Assembly: GCA_004173355.1 (NCBI GenBank)
Contig: SEAD01000021.1
Location: 1 to 48,596, forward strand
DNA length: 48,596 nucleotides
Source: Chitinophagaceae bacterium
GTDB lineage: Bacteria > Bacteroidota > Bacteroidia > Chitinophagales > Chitinophagaceae
Direction of reading: 5' to 3'
Shown here: positions 42,015-48,596 of the stretch, in pieces
Numbering within the stretch: position 1 is the stretch's first letter
Layout: each line of letters starts with the position of its first letter
The notes under the pieces: model-generated
Seen by the model: only the letters and a program-made list of their open reading frames with translations
Told to the model about the DNA's origin: nothing
Databases searched by the model: none
Program-made: the position numbers and the translations under genes

Positions 42015-43508
42015 ATGGAGAAGAACCCGGTTATGCTGCAGTTTTTCGAATGGTACTGTAAACCCGGTGGCAGTCACTGGAATTTTTTAAAGACCCAGGT
42101 GGAGCGGCTCGTTGAGTGGGGGTTTTCCCATATCTGGTTGCCTCCTGCCTATAAGGGTACACGTGGTGCGGTGTCGGAAGGATATGATGTATATGACATT
42201 TTTGATCTTGGTGAATTTGACCAGAAAGGCACTGTCCCCACTAAATACGGAACAAAGCAGGAATATATTGATGCCTGTGTCACAGCACGTGGTGCGGGTC
42301 TGAAGATACTGGTCGATGTAGTGTTTAATCACATGGGCGGGGCAGAAGAAACGGAAAAAGTAACAGTTCGCCCTGTGGATCCGCAGAATCGGAATAAATT
42401 TATCGGCGAACCGAGGGAGATAGAAGCCTACACAAAATTTACCTTTCCCGGAAGGGCAGGAGTCCATTCCGACTTTGTCTGGGACCAGCATTGTTTCAGT
42501 GGTATCGACCATGCTGTGGGTGAAGAAGGTAATACCATTTACAGTATTGTAAATAATTACGGGCAAAGCTGGGAACTGATGGCCGACTCGGAGATGGGAA
42601 ATTTTGATTACCTCATGCTCAATGACCTGGAAATGCGCAACCCGGAAGTTCGCGCGGAGTTAAAAAAATGGGCAGGGTGGCTGCATGGACTCGTGTCATA
42701 TGATGGTGTGCGGATAGATGCAGTGAAACATATCAATCCGTCATTTTTTGTGGAATGGCTGGACTACCTGCGCACGGAAGTGAATCCCGATCTCTTTGCG
42801 CTCGGCGAGTACTGGTTGTCCGATGACCTCCCGGTGTTGTTGAACTATCTTGAACTGACAGGGGAACGGATGAGCCTGTTCGATGCCCCGCTACATCATA
42901 ATCTTTCAGAGGCCTCGATGCAACGGGAAAAATATGACCTGCGCACAATCTTCAACGATTCACTCGTGGCCGCAAAACCCTTGCTGGCCGTAACCTTTGT
43001 CGATAACCACGATACACAGCCATTACAATCCCTTGAAGAGTTTACCGAACAATGGTTCAAGCCACATGCCTATGCCCTGATATTATTACGAAAAGGCGGG
43101 TTCCCCTGCGTGTTTTTCCCGGATGTATACGGGACTGAATATTGCGGGCAAAACAAGGGCGCAACGGATTGTGAAATCTGCATCCCTCCGTTAAATGAAC
43201 TGCCAGCACTGATGGACGCCCGCCGTTATCACGCATACGGCGAACAGGTGGATTATTTTGACGATCCCAACTGTATCGGATGGACTAGGGCGGGGCACCC
43301 TGGCATTCCCGGTTCAGGTCTGGTGGTGTTAGTGAGTAATGCTTCTGCAACCAAATCGAAACTTATGCGGCTTCCGGAGGCATTTTCGGGCAAGGAACTG
43401 GTAAATATTTTTGATGCTGCCGACCGGGTTTTATTAAATGAAACAGCGACCGGTACTTTTATGGTCGCGCCTGGAAAAGTGGCAGTATGGGTTTTGTCAG
43501 CAGCCTGA
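42015..43508 (+). CDS. cytoplasmic GH13 alpha-amylase
   Basis: 497 aa from the ATG at 42015; the frame is open further upstream but without homology or signal peptide. The GH13 catalytic triad is D235 in GVRIDAVKHI, E265 in LFALGEYW and D333 in FVDNHDTQ. The first conserved block is ILVDVVFNHMGG. The sequence fits the cytosolic AmyA/liquefying amylase group (GH13_5), which hydrolyses internal alpha-1,4 bonds of glycogen, starch or maltodextrin. The start codon is preceded by an AAGGAG about 10 nt upstream, a rare near-Shine-Dalgarno in this window. It converges on the bestrophin gene with a 3-nt gap. Confidence 0.95.
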   Translation: MEKNPVMLQFFEWYCKPGGSHWNFLKTQVERLVEWGFSHIWLPPAYKGTRGAVSEGYDVYDIFDLGEFDQKGTVPTKYGTKQEYIDACVTARGAGLKILVDVVFNHMGGAEETEKVTVRPVDPQNRNKFIGEPREIEAYTKFTFPGRAGVHSDFVWDQHCFSGIDHAVGEEGNTIYSIVNNYGQSWELMADSEMGNFDYLMLNDLEMRNPEVRAELKKWAGWLHGLVSYDGVRIDAVKHINPSFFVEWLDYLRTEVNPDLFALGEYWLSDDLPVLLNYLELTGERMSLFDAPLHHNLSEASMQREKYDLRTIFNDSLVAAKPLLAVTFVDNHDTQPLQSLEEFTEQWFKPHAYALILLRKGGFPCVFFPDVYGTEYCGQNKGATDCEICIPPLNELPALMDARRYHAYGEQVDYFDDPNCIGWTRAGHPGIPGSGLVVLVSNASATKSKLMRLPEAFSGKELVNIFDAADRVLLNETATGTFMVAPGKVAVWVLSAA

Positions 43509-43511
43509 GGC

Positions 43512-44537
43512 TTACATCAGCACATCATTTTTTGGCTGGATAGCCGGCGGCACATTGGTTTCGCCAAACATCTGCAACAGGTCAATTTCAATGGTGCGGC
43601 AGATCGACAGCATCGGGATATCGTTGTATAAACCTTCAAAAGGATTTTCCGAGTAGTCGCCGATGAGTTCCATTACCACATATACCCATCCGATGACCAC
43701 GCCGAACGGAACACACAACCAGATATGGTTGCCACCCAGCTCAGCAAAATAACCCAGCAGTCCGAATGGCAGGAAAAAAACGAAGATGGCCACGAACACA
43801 AAACTGAAACTCCCGTATTGCCGGGGAAAGGGGTAACGTTTGATCCGTTCGGCCTTTCCCTGCTCATCGTAAAAACTGTTCACTATCCGCTGCAGTTCCA
43901 CCTGCTGCATCATATTCAGTTGTCCTTCGCGGTACAGTGCGGCGATTTCCGCCGATTGCAGGTCATTGATTTGTGTGGCCTTGTTGGCCGCTGCGGCAAT
44001 AAGTGACTGGTCGCTGCTTTCCAGGTAATGCCGGCTTTCCACATCCGCCATTTCTTCTTTATAGGCATTGGTCAGCAGGAATTCCTTGCGGCGGCGGTTG
44101 TAAGATCCGGCGAGCCAGGCCAGGCTCACATGTTCCCATTGGGTAGGCACCAGCAGTTGCTGGCGCAGCGTATACAACCAGGCAATATGACGGTGGATGA
44201 TGCGTGTATGTACTTTTTTCCGGTCTTCTTCCGGCAGGTCTTTCCCCCCGATAAAATTTTTAACCATGGTGCCCAGCATACGGCTGTTGTTGATGATGGA
44301 ACCCCATACCCTACGCGCTTCCCAGAGCCGGTCATAGGCCTGGTTGTTTTTAAAACCAACATAAAACGCAACCGCGGTACCGATCAGTGTCAGTGCCATC
44401 GGCGGGATCAGCATCCAGCGCCATCCGCTCAGGTGAAAAAGCGCAGTGGCGGCGGCCATCCATGCGGTGAGCCATAAAAGATGATGCCCGGCGAACTGGT
44501 AAATAGCTTTAATTCCGAGCGTTTTCTTTACGATCAT
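43512..44537 (-). CDS. bestrophin-like anion channel family protein
   Basis: A 341-aa membrane protein of the bacterial bestrophin (UPF0187) family. Helix 1-2 region: HHLLWLTAWMAAATALFHL and PPMALTLIGTAVAFYVGFKNNQAYDRLWEARRVWGSIINNSR, the hallmark stretch of the family. Later helices include FSFVFVAIFVFFLPFGLLGYF and LCVPFGVVIGWVYVVMELIG, then the SENPFEGLYNDIPM signature. Bacterial homologues form pentameric ion channels. Direction of flow is not predictable from sequence. Confidence 0.94.
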   Translation of the reverse strand: MIVKKTLGIKAIYQFAGHHLLWLTAWMAAATALFHLSGWRWMLIPPMALTLIGTAVAFYVGFKNNQAYDRLWEARRVWGSIINNSRMLGTMVKNFIGGKDLPEEDRKKVHTRIIHRHIAWLYTLRQQLLVPTQWEHVSLAWLAGSYNRRRKEFLLTNAYKEEMADVESRHYLESSDQSLIAAAANKATQINDLQSAEIAALYREGQLNMMQQVELQRIVNSFYDEQGKAERIKRYPFPRQYGSFSFVFVAIFVFFLPFGLLGYFAELGGNHIWLCVPFGVVIGWVYVVMELIGDYSENPFEGLYNDIPMLSICRTIEIDLLQMFGETNVPPAIQPKNDVLM

Positions 44538-44582
44538 GTCGGGTAGTGGTTTTGGTATATGTTTTATTAAAATCCGAAGGAG

Positions 44583-45500
44583 TCAGGAGAGTGGTTCCGG
44601 ACGGGGCGGACCGCCTGCGGGTCGCGACTTCTCATCAGGCAACGGGATAAATTCATTGTTATCGGTTGGTGGAAGTACGATCCGTCCCTGCTTCCAGTCC
44701 TCTTTCGCCTGTTCAATCCGCTCTTTCCGGGATGATACAAAATTCCACCAGATATACCGATCGCCTACGGTTTCACCCCCCAGCATCATCAGCGTAGTCT
44801 GTTCACGCGCGCTGACGGTGGGGTCCACACCTTTGGTAAACACCAGCATCTGGCCGGCATTGTAAAACTGACCGCCCACTTCGAGACTTCCCGACACAAT
44901 ATATATAGCCCGTTCGCTGTATTCCCGCGGCAGGCCCGTTTTTCCGCCGGTCTGCAATACAACGTGCAGGTAGAAGAGCGGGGAATGGGTTTTCACGCCG
45001 TTATTCAACCCGAATGCATTACCCGCGATCAGACGCATCCAGAGTCCTTTTTCCGTAAACACGGGCAATTCCCCCGGAGTGTAATTCACAAACGACGGAT
45101 CCGACTCCTCATCTTTTTCCGGAAGGGCCACCCAGGTCTGCATCATTTCCAATTGCCCGCCGGCGAGGGCCGATGGATCTTCAAACCGTTCGGAATGTGC
45201 GATACCGCTGCCGGCTGTCATCCAGTTGACTTCTCCCGGGCGGATGATCTTCTCAACGCCAAGCCCGTCCCGGTGGGTTACCTGTCCGCCAAAAAGATAA
45301 CTGACGGTTGACAAACCTATATGTGGGTGGGGCAACACATCGAGTGACGAAGGGTCGGCAACAGCAGTGGTGACGGGTCCCGCATGATCCATAAAAATAA
45401 ACGGACCCACCATCCGCCGCTGGCGGAAAGGCAGGATTCTTTTGACGGTCATGGACGGACTGAGTGCGGCGCTGCGCGATTCAATTACAAGGTCGAGCAT
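44583..45500 (-). CDS. pirin family protein
   Basis: 305 aa from the ATG at 45500; a GTG 21 nt upstream could add seven residues. The N-terminal cupin has LPHPHIGLSTVSYLFGGQVTHRD and GEVNWMTAGSGIAHSER, supplying the His and Glu metal ligands of pirins. The C-terminal cupin has ERAIYIVSGSLEVGG. Some bacterial pirins have quercetinase activity, others act as redox-linked regulators. It is 45 bp downstream-side from the bestrophin gene on the same strand and possibly cotranscribed. Confidence 0.93.
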   Translation of the reverse strand: MLDLVIESRSAALSPSMTVKRILPFRQRRMVGPFIFMDHAGPVTTAVADPSSLDVLPHPHIGLSTVSYLFGGQVTHRDGLGVEKIIRPGEVNWMTAGSGIAHSERFEDPSALAGGQLEMMQTWVALPEKDEESDPSFVNYTPGELPVFTEKGLWMRLIAGNAFGLNNGVKTHSPLFYLHVVLQTGGKTGLPREYSERAIYIVSGSLEVGGQFYNAGQMLVFTKGVDPTVSAREQTTLMMLGGETVGDRYIWWNFVSSRKERIEQAKEDWKQGRIVLPPTDNNEFIPLPDEKSRPAGGPPRPEPLS

Positions 45501-45551
45501 CAGGGTCTGTATTAGACCCACAATTTAATACATACTGCGCACACAACGGGT

Positions 45552-46676
45552 TTATGGCAGTGCGAAGGCTGTGAACTGGCTCAGGTCGGTAGTGCTGCCA
45601 TTTCCCAATGATCCATACTGGTTGGCGCCGCTGACGAGGATTTTTTTATCTTTTTTAATAACAATGGTCATGTTCATGTTGGCCACCACGTCTTTCACGT
45701 CGTCGAGCACTTTTACAGCTGTTGCCACATCCGTGGTGTTGCCCGTTCCCAGCTGGCCCTGGTTATTGCGACCGCTTGCCCAGAGACTGCCATCCGTGCG
45801 GTGCACCAGCGTGTGTACTGAACCAACTGCAACCTTATCCACTCCGTCCATCAACTTTACCGGGACGGTGTATGACCAGGAGTTCAGGAAGTCAGGACTA
45901 CCAAAGTTGCCATAGATGCTCCATCCGGTGGCCCAGAGGCTATTGTCGTTTTTGATAAACATGGTAGTAATAATACCTGCGTTCATTGATTTCACCGCAT
46001 CGGCGATTTTTACCGGGTCAGGCCGGTTTGTAATCGTGCCGTCGCCGAGTTGTCCGTTTCCGTTGGTACCCGCACCCCAGAGGGTATTGTCTGTTTTCAG
46101 GAACAAGGCGTAGTTTGATTTTGCAGAAATATCCTTTACGCCTTCGAGGATTTTTACAAAAGTATTCCGGTCCGTTTCAGTGCCGTCGCCAAGCCGCCCA
46201 CCCAGGTTATCGCCGCTGGTCCACACGCTGCCATCCTGTTTGAGGATTATTGAAAACCGTTGCGCTGCTACCGCTTTTGTCACCCCTTCCATGATTTTGA
46301 CGGGGGTTGTACTCCCGGTATTACTGCCATTGCCGAATTGTCCGTCGGCGTTGCTGCCGGCGGCCCAGAGACTGTTATCATTTTTTATAAAAAGGGTATG
46401 GCTGTTGCCACCACTGGCCTGGATTACCTGCTCCGCAATTTTTACCGGTACACTGCTGTTGGTGTTCGATCCGTTTCCCAGCTGCCCGTTTTCATTCAGG
46501 CCACTCGCCCAGAGAACCTGGGTTTCTGACACTACCAGCGAATGCGAATAACCAAGCGAAACTTTTAATTCAGTTTTGTTTCCGTTGTCTTCCGCGTTTT
46601 CATTGTCGTCTTTCGAGCAGGACAAAAGCGCCAGGGAAATGGCCGGGATATAGAAGATATTAAATAAACTTTTCAT
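45552..46676 (-). CDS. RCC1-repeat lipoprotein
   Basis: 374 aa from the ATG at 46676. The lipobox LALLSC (C20) is followed by SKDDNENAED, a standard Bacteroidota lipoprotein start. The rest is about seven RCC1-type repeats of about 50 residues, e.g. VLWASGLNENGQLGNGSN, SLWAAGSNADGQFGNGSN, TLWGAGTNGNGQLGDGT and SLWASGRNNQGQLGTGN, forming a seven-blade propeller. It is likely an outer-membrane or periplasmic binding scaffold. It is divergent from the SusC-like gene across 247 bp. Partner unknown. Confidence 0.9.
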   Translation of the reverse strand: MKSLFNIFYIPAISLALLSCSKDDNENAEDNGNKTELKVSLGYSHSLVVSETQVLWASGLNENGQLGNGSNTNSSVPVKIAEQVIQASGGNSHTLFIKNDNSLWAAGSNADGQFGNGSNTGSTTPVKIMEGVTKAVAAQRFSIILKQDGSVWTSGDNLGGRLGDGTETDRNTFVKILEGVKDISAKSNYALFLKTDNTLWGAGTNGNGQLGDGTITNRPDPVKIADAVKSMNAGIITTMFIKNDNSLWATGWSIYGNFGSPDFLNSWSYTVPVKLMDGVDKVAVGSVHTLVHRTDGSLWASGRNNQGQLGTGNTTDVATAVKVLDDVKDVVANMNMTIVIKKDKKILVSGANQYGSLGNGSTTDLSQFTAFALP

Positions 46677-46681
46677 TATTA

Positions 46682-46780
46682 GAGGTTTGAGGGCTAAAAC
46701 TAATTGCGTTTGATTCGTTTTGCAATACCTTGTTCCAGTTATTTTACAGCGTGAAACCGCGTTATAACGGACCAAACCTC
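46682..46780. repeat. inverted repeat in the RCC1/SusC intergenic region
   Basis: GAGGTTTG (46682-46689) and its exact inverse CAAACCTC (46773-46780), separated by 83 bp, flank the upstream region of the RCC1 gene. On the minus strand TAGTTTTA lies inside it with TTG about 20 bp upstream, a near-match to a Bacteroidota promoter. The rest of the gap shows TACATTTA as a weak -7 candidate for the SusC gene. Chance is possible. Confidence 0.3.
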
Positions 46781-46923
46781 ATCATTTGAAATTCACCTTT
46801 CCGGACTTGCTGATAAATTTTTCTGGTTTTCAGTACAGTTCGGGTCAGGAATGAAAAAAGACTCTTCTACATTTATTACGAATTGGAAGATTGACGATTT
46901 TTCAAAAGCTAATATTTCACGCC

Positions 46924-48596
46924 ATGCCAAACGATTGCCGGAAGCCGAGAGGCTTTCAACTGTTATCTGTTTTATTTGTACTTGCCCTCTTCTCCAGTAC
47001 ACAAGTTTTCTCCCAATCATCTATCCTTCATGGTAAAGTGGTTGATTCAACCAGCAGCGACCCTGTAACCGATGCCACTGTTAATGTATCCGGTTCATCG
47101 GTGACGGTAAAAACCGGGACTGATGGCGAATTCGCAATTAATGTCGCGGTAGGTCAGACGCTTACCATTTCCCATGTAGGCTTTACTTCAACTGCTGTCC
47201 CGGTAAAATCATTTTCCGACATCGTAATCCGCCTCTCGTCCAATTCGGGTGAATTATCCGATGTGGTAGTGGTGGGTTACGGCCGCCAGAAAAAAGTAAG
47301 TGTGGTGGCTGCGATTTCCACCATGAAAGCGGAAGGTTTGCGACAGACACCTGCCGCCAACATCGGGATCGCACTCGCGGGTCGCCTGCCGGGCCTAAGT
47401 GTGCTGCAACGTTCGGGTGTACCGGGCGGTGAGCAGATGGAATTTTATATCCGTGGCCGCAGTACCATCAACGGCCAGCAGCCGCTGATCCTCGTGGATG
47501 GTGTGCAGCGCGACTTTACCGCGCTTGATCCGCGCGAAGTTGAATCGATCTCCATCCTGAAAGATGCATCGGCTACTGCTGTATATGGAGTACGCGGTGC
47601 AAACGGGGTGATCATGATCACCACCCGACGCGGTCATGTGGGCAAACCAATCATCGACGTTACGGTTGAACAAAGCTGGCAGGCGCCAACGCGTTTACCG
47701 GAAATGGTGAATGCCTACGACTACGCCAATCTCCGTAACCTCGTGGAAACACAGAATGGTCGCCCGGTAATCTATGACGATGCGGCCCTTGAACATTACC
47801 GTACCGGCGATTTCCAGGAACTGTTCCCCACCCGTGATTTCGTAAATGAATTCATGAAAGATGCATTCCCGATGCGCCGTGCAAACGTCAACTTCAGTGG
47901 TGGTACTGATAAAATGCGCTACTTCACCACTGTTGGTTACCTGTTCCAGGAAGGGATCTTCCGGACAGAAAAGTTTTCTGAATACGACTACAACCCCGAA
48001 TCAAAAGCGAATCGTGTAAACTTCCGGTCCAACTTCGATATCGATATCACCAAATCACTCAAGATGTTCCTGAATGTGAGTGGTTATATGCAGAAGAAGA
48101 ATGACCCCGTGGTAGTACCCAATAACGGCGCCTACCTGAATGATGTGAATGCCTATTCCATCGTCATCGGATCACTGATCCAGACGCCCAACAACTATCA
48201 CAATGATAAAACACCTGATGGCGAAGTGCTGACTACCTCTCTGAAAGGGGGTAATATCAACAACGTGCCTTATGGTATGCTCAACCGCTCTGGTTTCCGC
48301 AATACCATGACCAACCAGATCACGGCTTCACTGGGACTGGAACAGAAATTCGATTTCATCACCAAAGGATTGTCGGGAAGGGTGATAGCATCCTATGATG
48401 CCACGTCGATCAACCAGCAGATCCGCCAGCGGACATTCCAGCTGTACGAAGCCAAACAGGATCCGGACAACCCCGATGCGGTGGTTTACCAGCCTACCGG
48501 TACCATGACCAATAGTCCGCTGACCGATGGCCAGGGCCAGTCGCAGTGGAACCAGGTCAACCTCGATGCATCGATCAACTACGACCGCAGTTTCGG
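46924..48596 (+). CDS. SusC/RagA-type TonB-linked outer membrane protein, 3-prime end outside window
   Basis: 557 complete codons from the ATG at 46924, with no stop before the right edge; full-length SusC proteins are about 1000 aa. Signal peptide: basic start then LLSVLFVLALFSSTQVFSQ. A carboxypeptidase-regulatory-like domain follows (about 34-106, ILHGKVVDSTSSDPVTDATV to GEFAINVAVGQTLTISHVGF). The TonB plug starts around LSDVVVVGYGRQKK (112-125) and includes LILVDGVQRDFTALDPREVESISILKDASATAVYGVRGANGVIMITTRRG, the SusC signature. Then barrel strands. It imports oligosaccharides or peptides with a SusD lipoprotein, expected just downstream. No FecI/FecR or hybrid regulator lies beside it. 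Confidence 0.95.
   Translation, partial: MPNDCRKPRGFQLLSVLFVLALFSSTQVFSQSSILHGKVVDSTSSDPVTDATVNVSGSSVTVKTGTDGEFAINVAVGQTLTISHVGFTSTAVPVKSFSDIVIRLSSNSGELSDVVVVGYGRQKKVSVVAAISTMKAEGLRQTPAANIGIALAGRLPGLSVLQRSGVPGGEQMEFYIRGRSTINGQQPLILVDGVQRDFTALDPREVESISILKDASATAVYGVRGANGVIMITTRRGHVGKPIIDVTVEQSWQAPTRLPEMVNAYDYANLRNLVETQNGRPVIYDDAALEHYRTGDFQELFPTRDFVNEFMKDAFPMRRANVNFSGGTDKMRYFTTVGYLFQEGIFRTEKFSEYDYNPESKANRVNFRSNFDIDITKSLKMFLNVSGYMQKKNDPVVVPNNGAYLNDVNAYSIVIGSLIQTPNNYHNDKTPDGEVLTTSLKGGNINNVPYGMLNRSGFRNTMTNQITASLGLEQKFDFITKGLSGRVIASYDATSINQQIRQRTFQLYEAKQDPDNPDAVVYQPTGTMTNSPLTDGQGQSQWNQVNLDASINYDRSF

Overview
The window looks like chromosomal DNA of a Bacteroidota bacterium, most likely of the Chitinophagaceae type. 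The evidence is a SusC/RagA-type TonB-dependent receptor, three large secreted proteins with type IX secretion (T9SS) C-terminal sorting domains, many Sec signal peptides and lipoprotein signals, start codons mostly without Shine-Dalgarno sequences, and promoter-like TAnnTTTG boxes. The genus call is inference; no rRNA, tRNA, CRISPR array, insertion sequence, integrase or phage gene was seen. Both ends are cut inside genes: a GH95-like glycosidase on the left and a SusC-like receptor on the right. No gene-free stretch exceeds about 300 bases.

Layout. 0-5.4 kb: a carbohydrate locus with a GH95-like glycosidase, a divergent AraC regulator and a GH31 glycosidase. 5.5-13.5 kb: a lipoprotein, a lone barstar-like inhibitor, a 1425-residue T9SS surface protein with three repeated YWVGG-type modules, and a two-gene unit (unknown 511-aa protein plus zinc-ribbon membrane protein). 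13.7-18.1 kb: a secreted M16 C-terminal half and a T9SS beta-helix protein preceded by paired LacI-type operator palindromes. 18.2-20.3 kb: a short-chain dehydrogenase, an AraC/DUF6597 regulator and a secreted VOC protein. 20.4-23.7 kb: an M23 peptidase, a membrane-anchored winged-helix regulator, a beta-lactamase-fold serine hydrolase and an esterase. 23.8-31.1 kb: a peptidase-rich block with an M1 aminopeptidase, a tricorn-like protease, a secreted protein and an M1-like gluzincin. 31.1-35.6 kb: an outer-membrane barrel-like protein, then DUF72, YcaQ/AlkX-like, membrane protein, AlkD-like and VanZ-like genes. 35.8-41.9 kb: a T9SS protein with two PA14-like modules, DoxX, a LytS/LytTR two-component pair, a secreted protein and a cupin. 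42-48.6 kb: a cytoplasmic alpha-amylase, a bestrophin, a pirin, an RCC1-repeat lipoprotein and the divergent SusC receptor.

The genes fit a free-living polymer degrader: outer-membrane uptake (SusC), secreted glycosidases, periplasmic peptidases and cytosolic starch hydrolysis, with several local regulators. I see no single unambiguous new defence or biosynthetic system. The observations most worth checking are the LacI-type twin operators at a T9SS gene, the stand-alone M16 half, the alkylpurine-glycosylase-family cluster whose AlkD-like member lacks the usual Asp, the envelope-stress-like trio around 20.5-23 kb, and a 27-residue Cys/Gly-rich reading frame.
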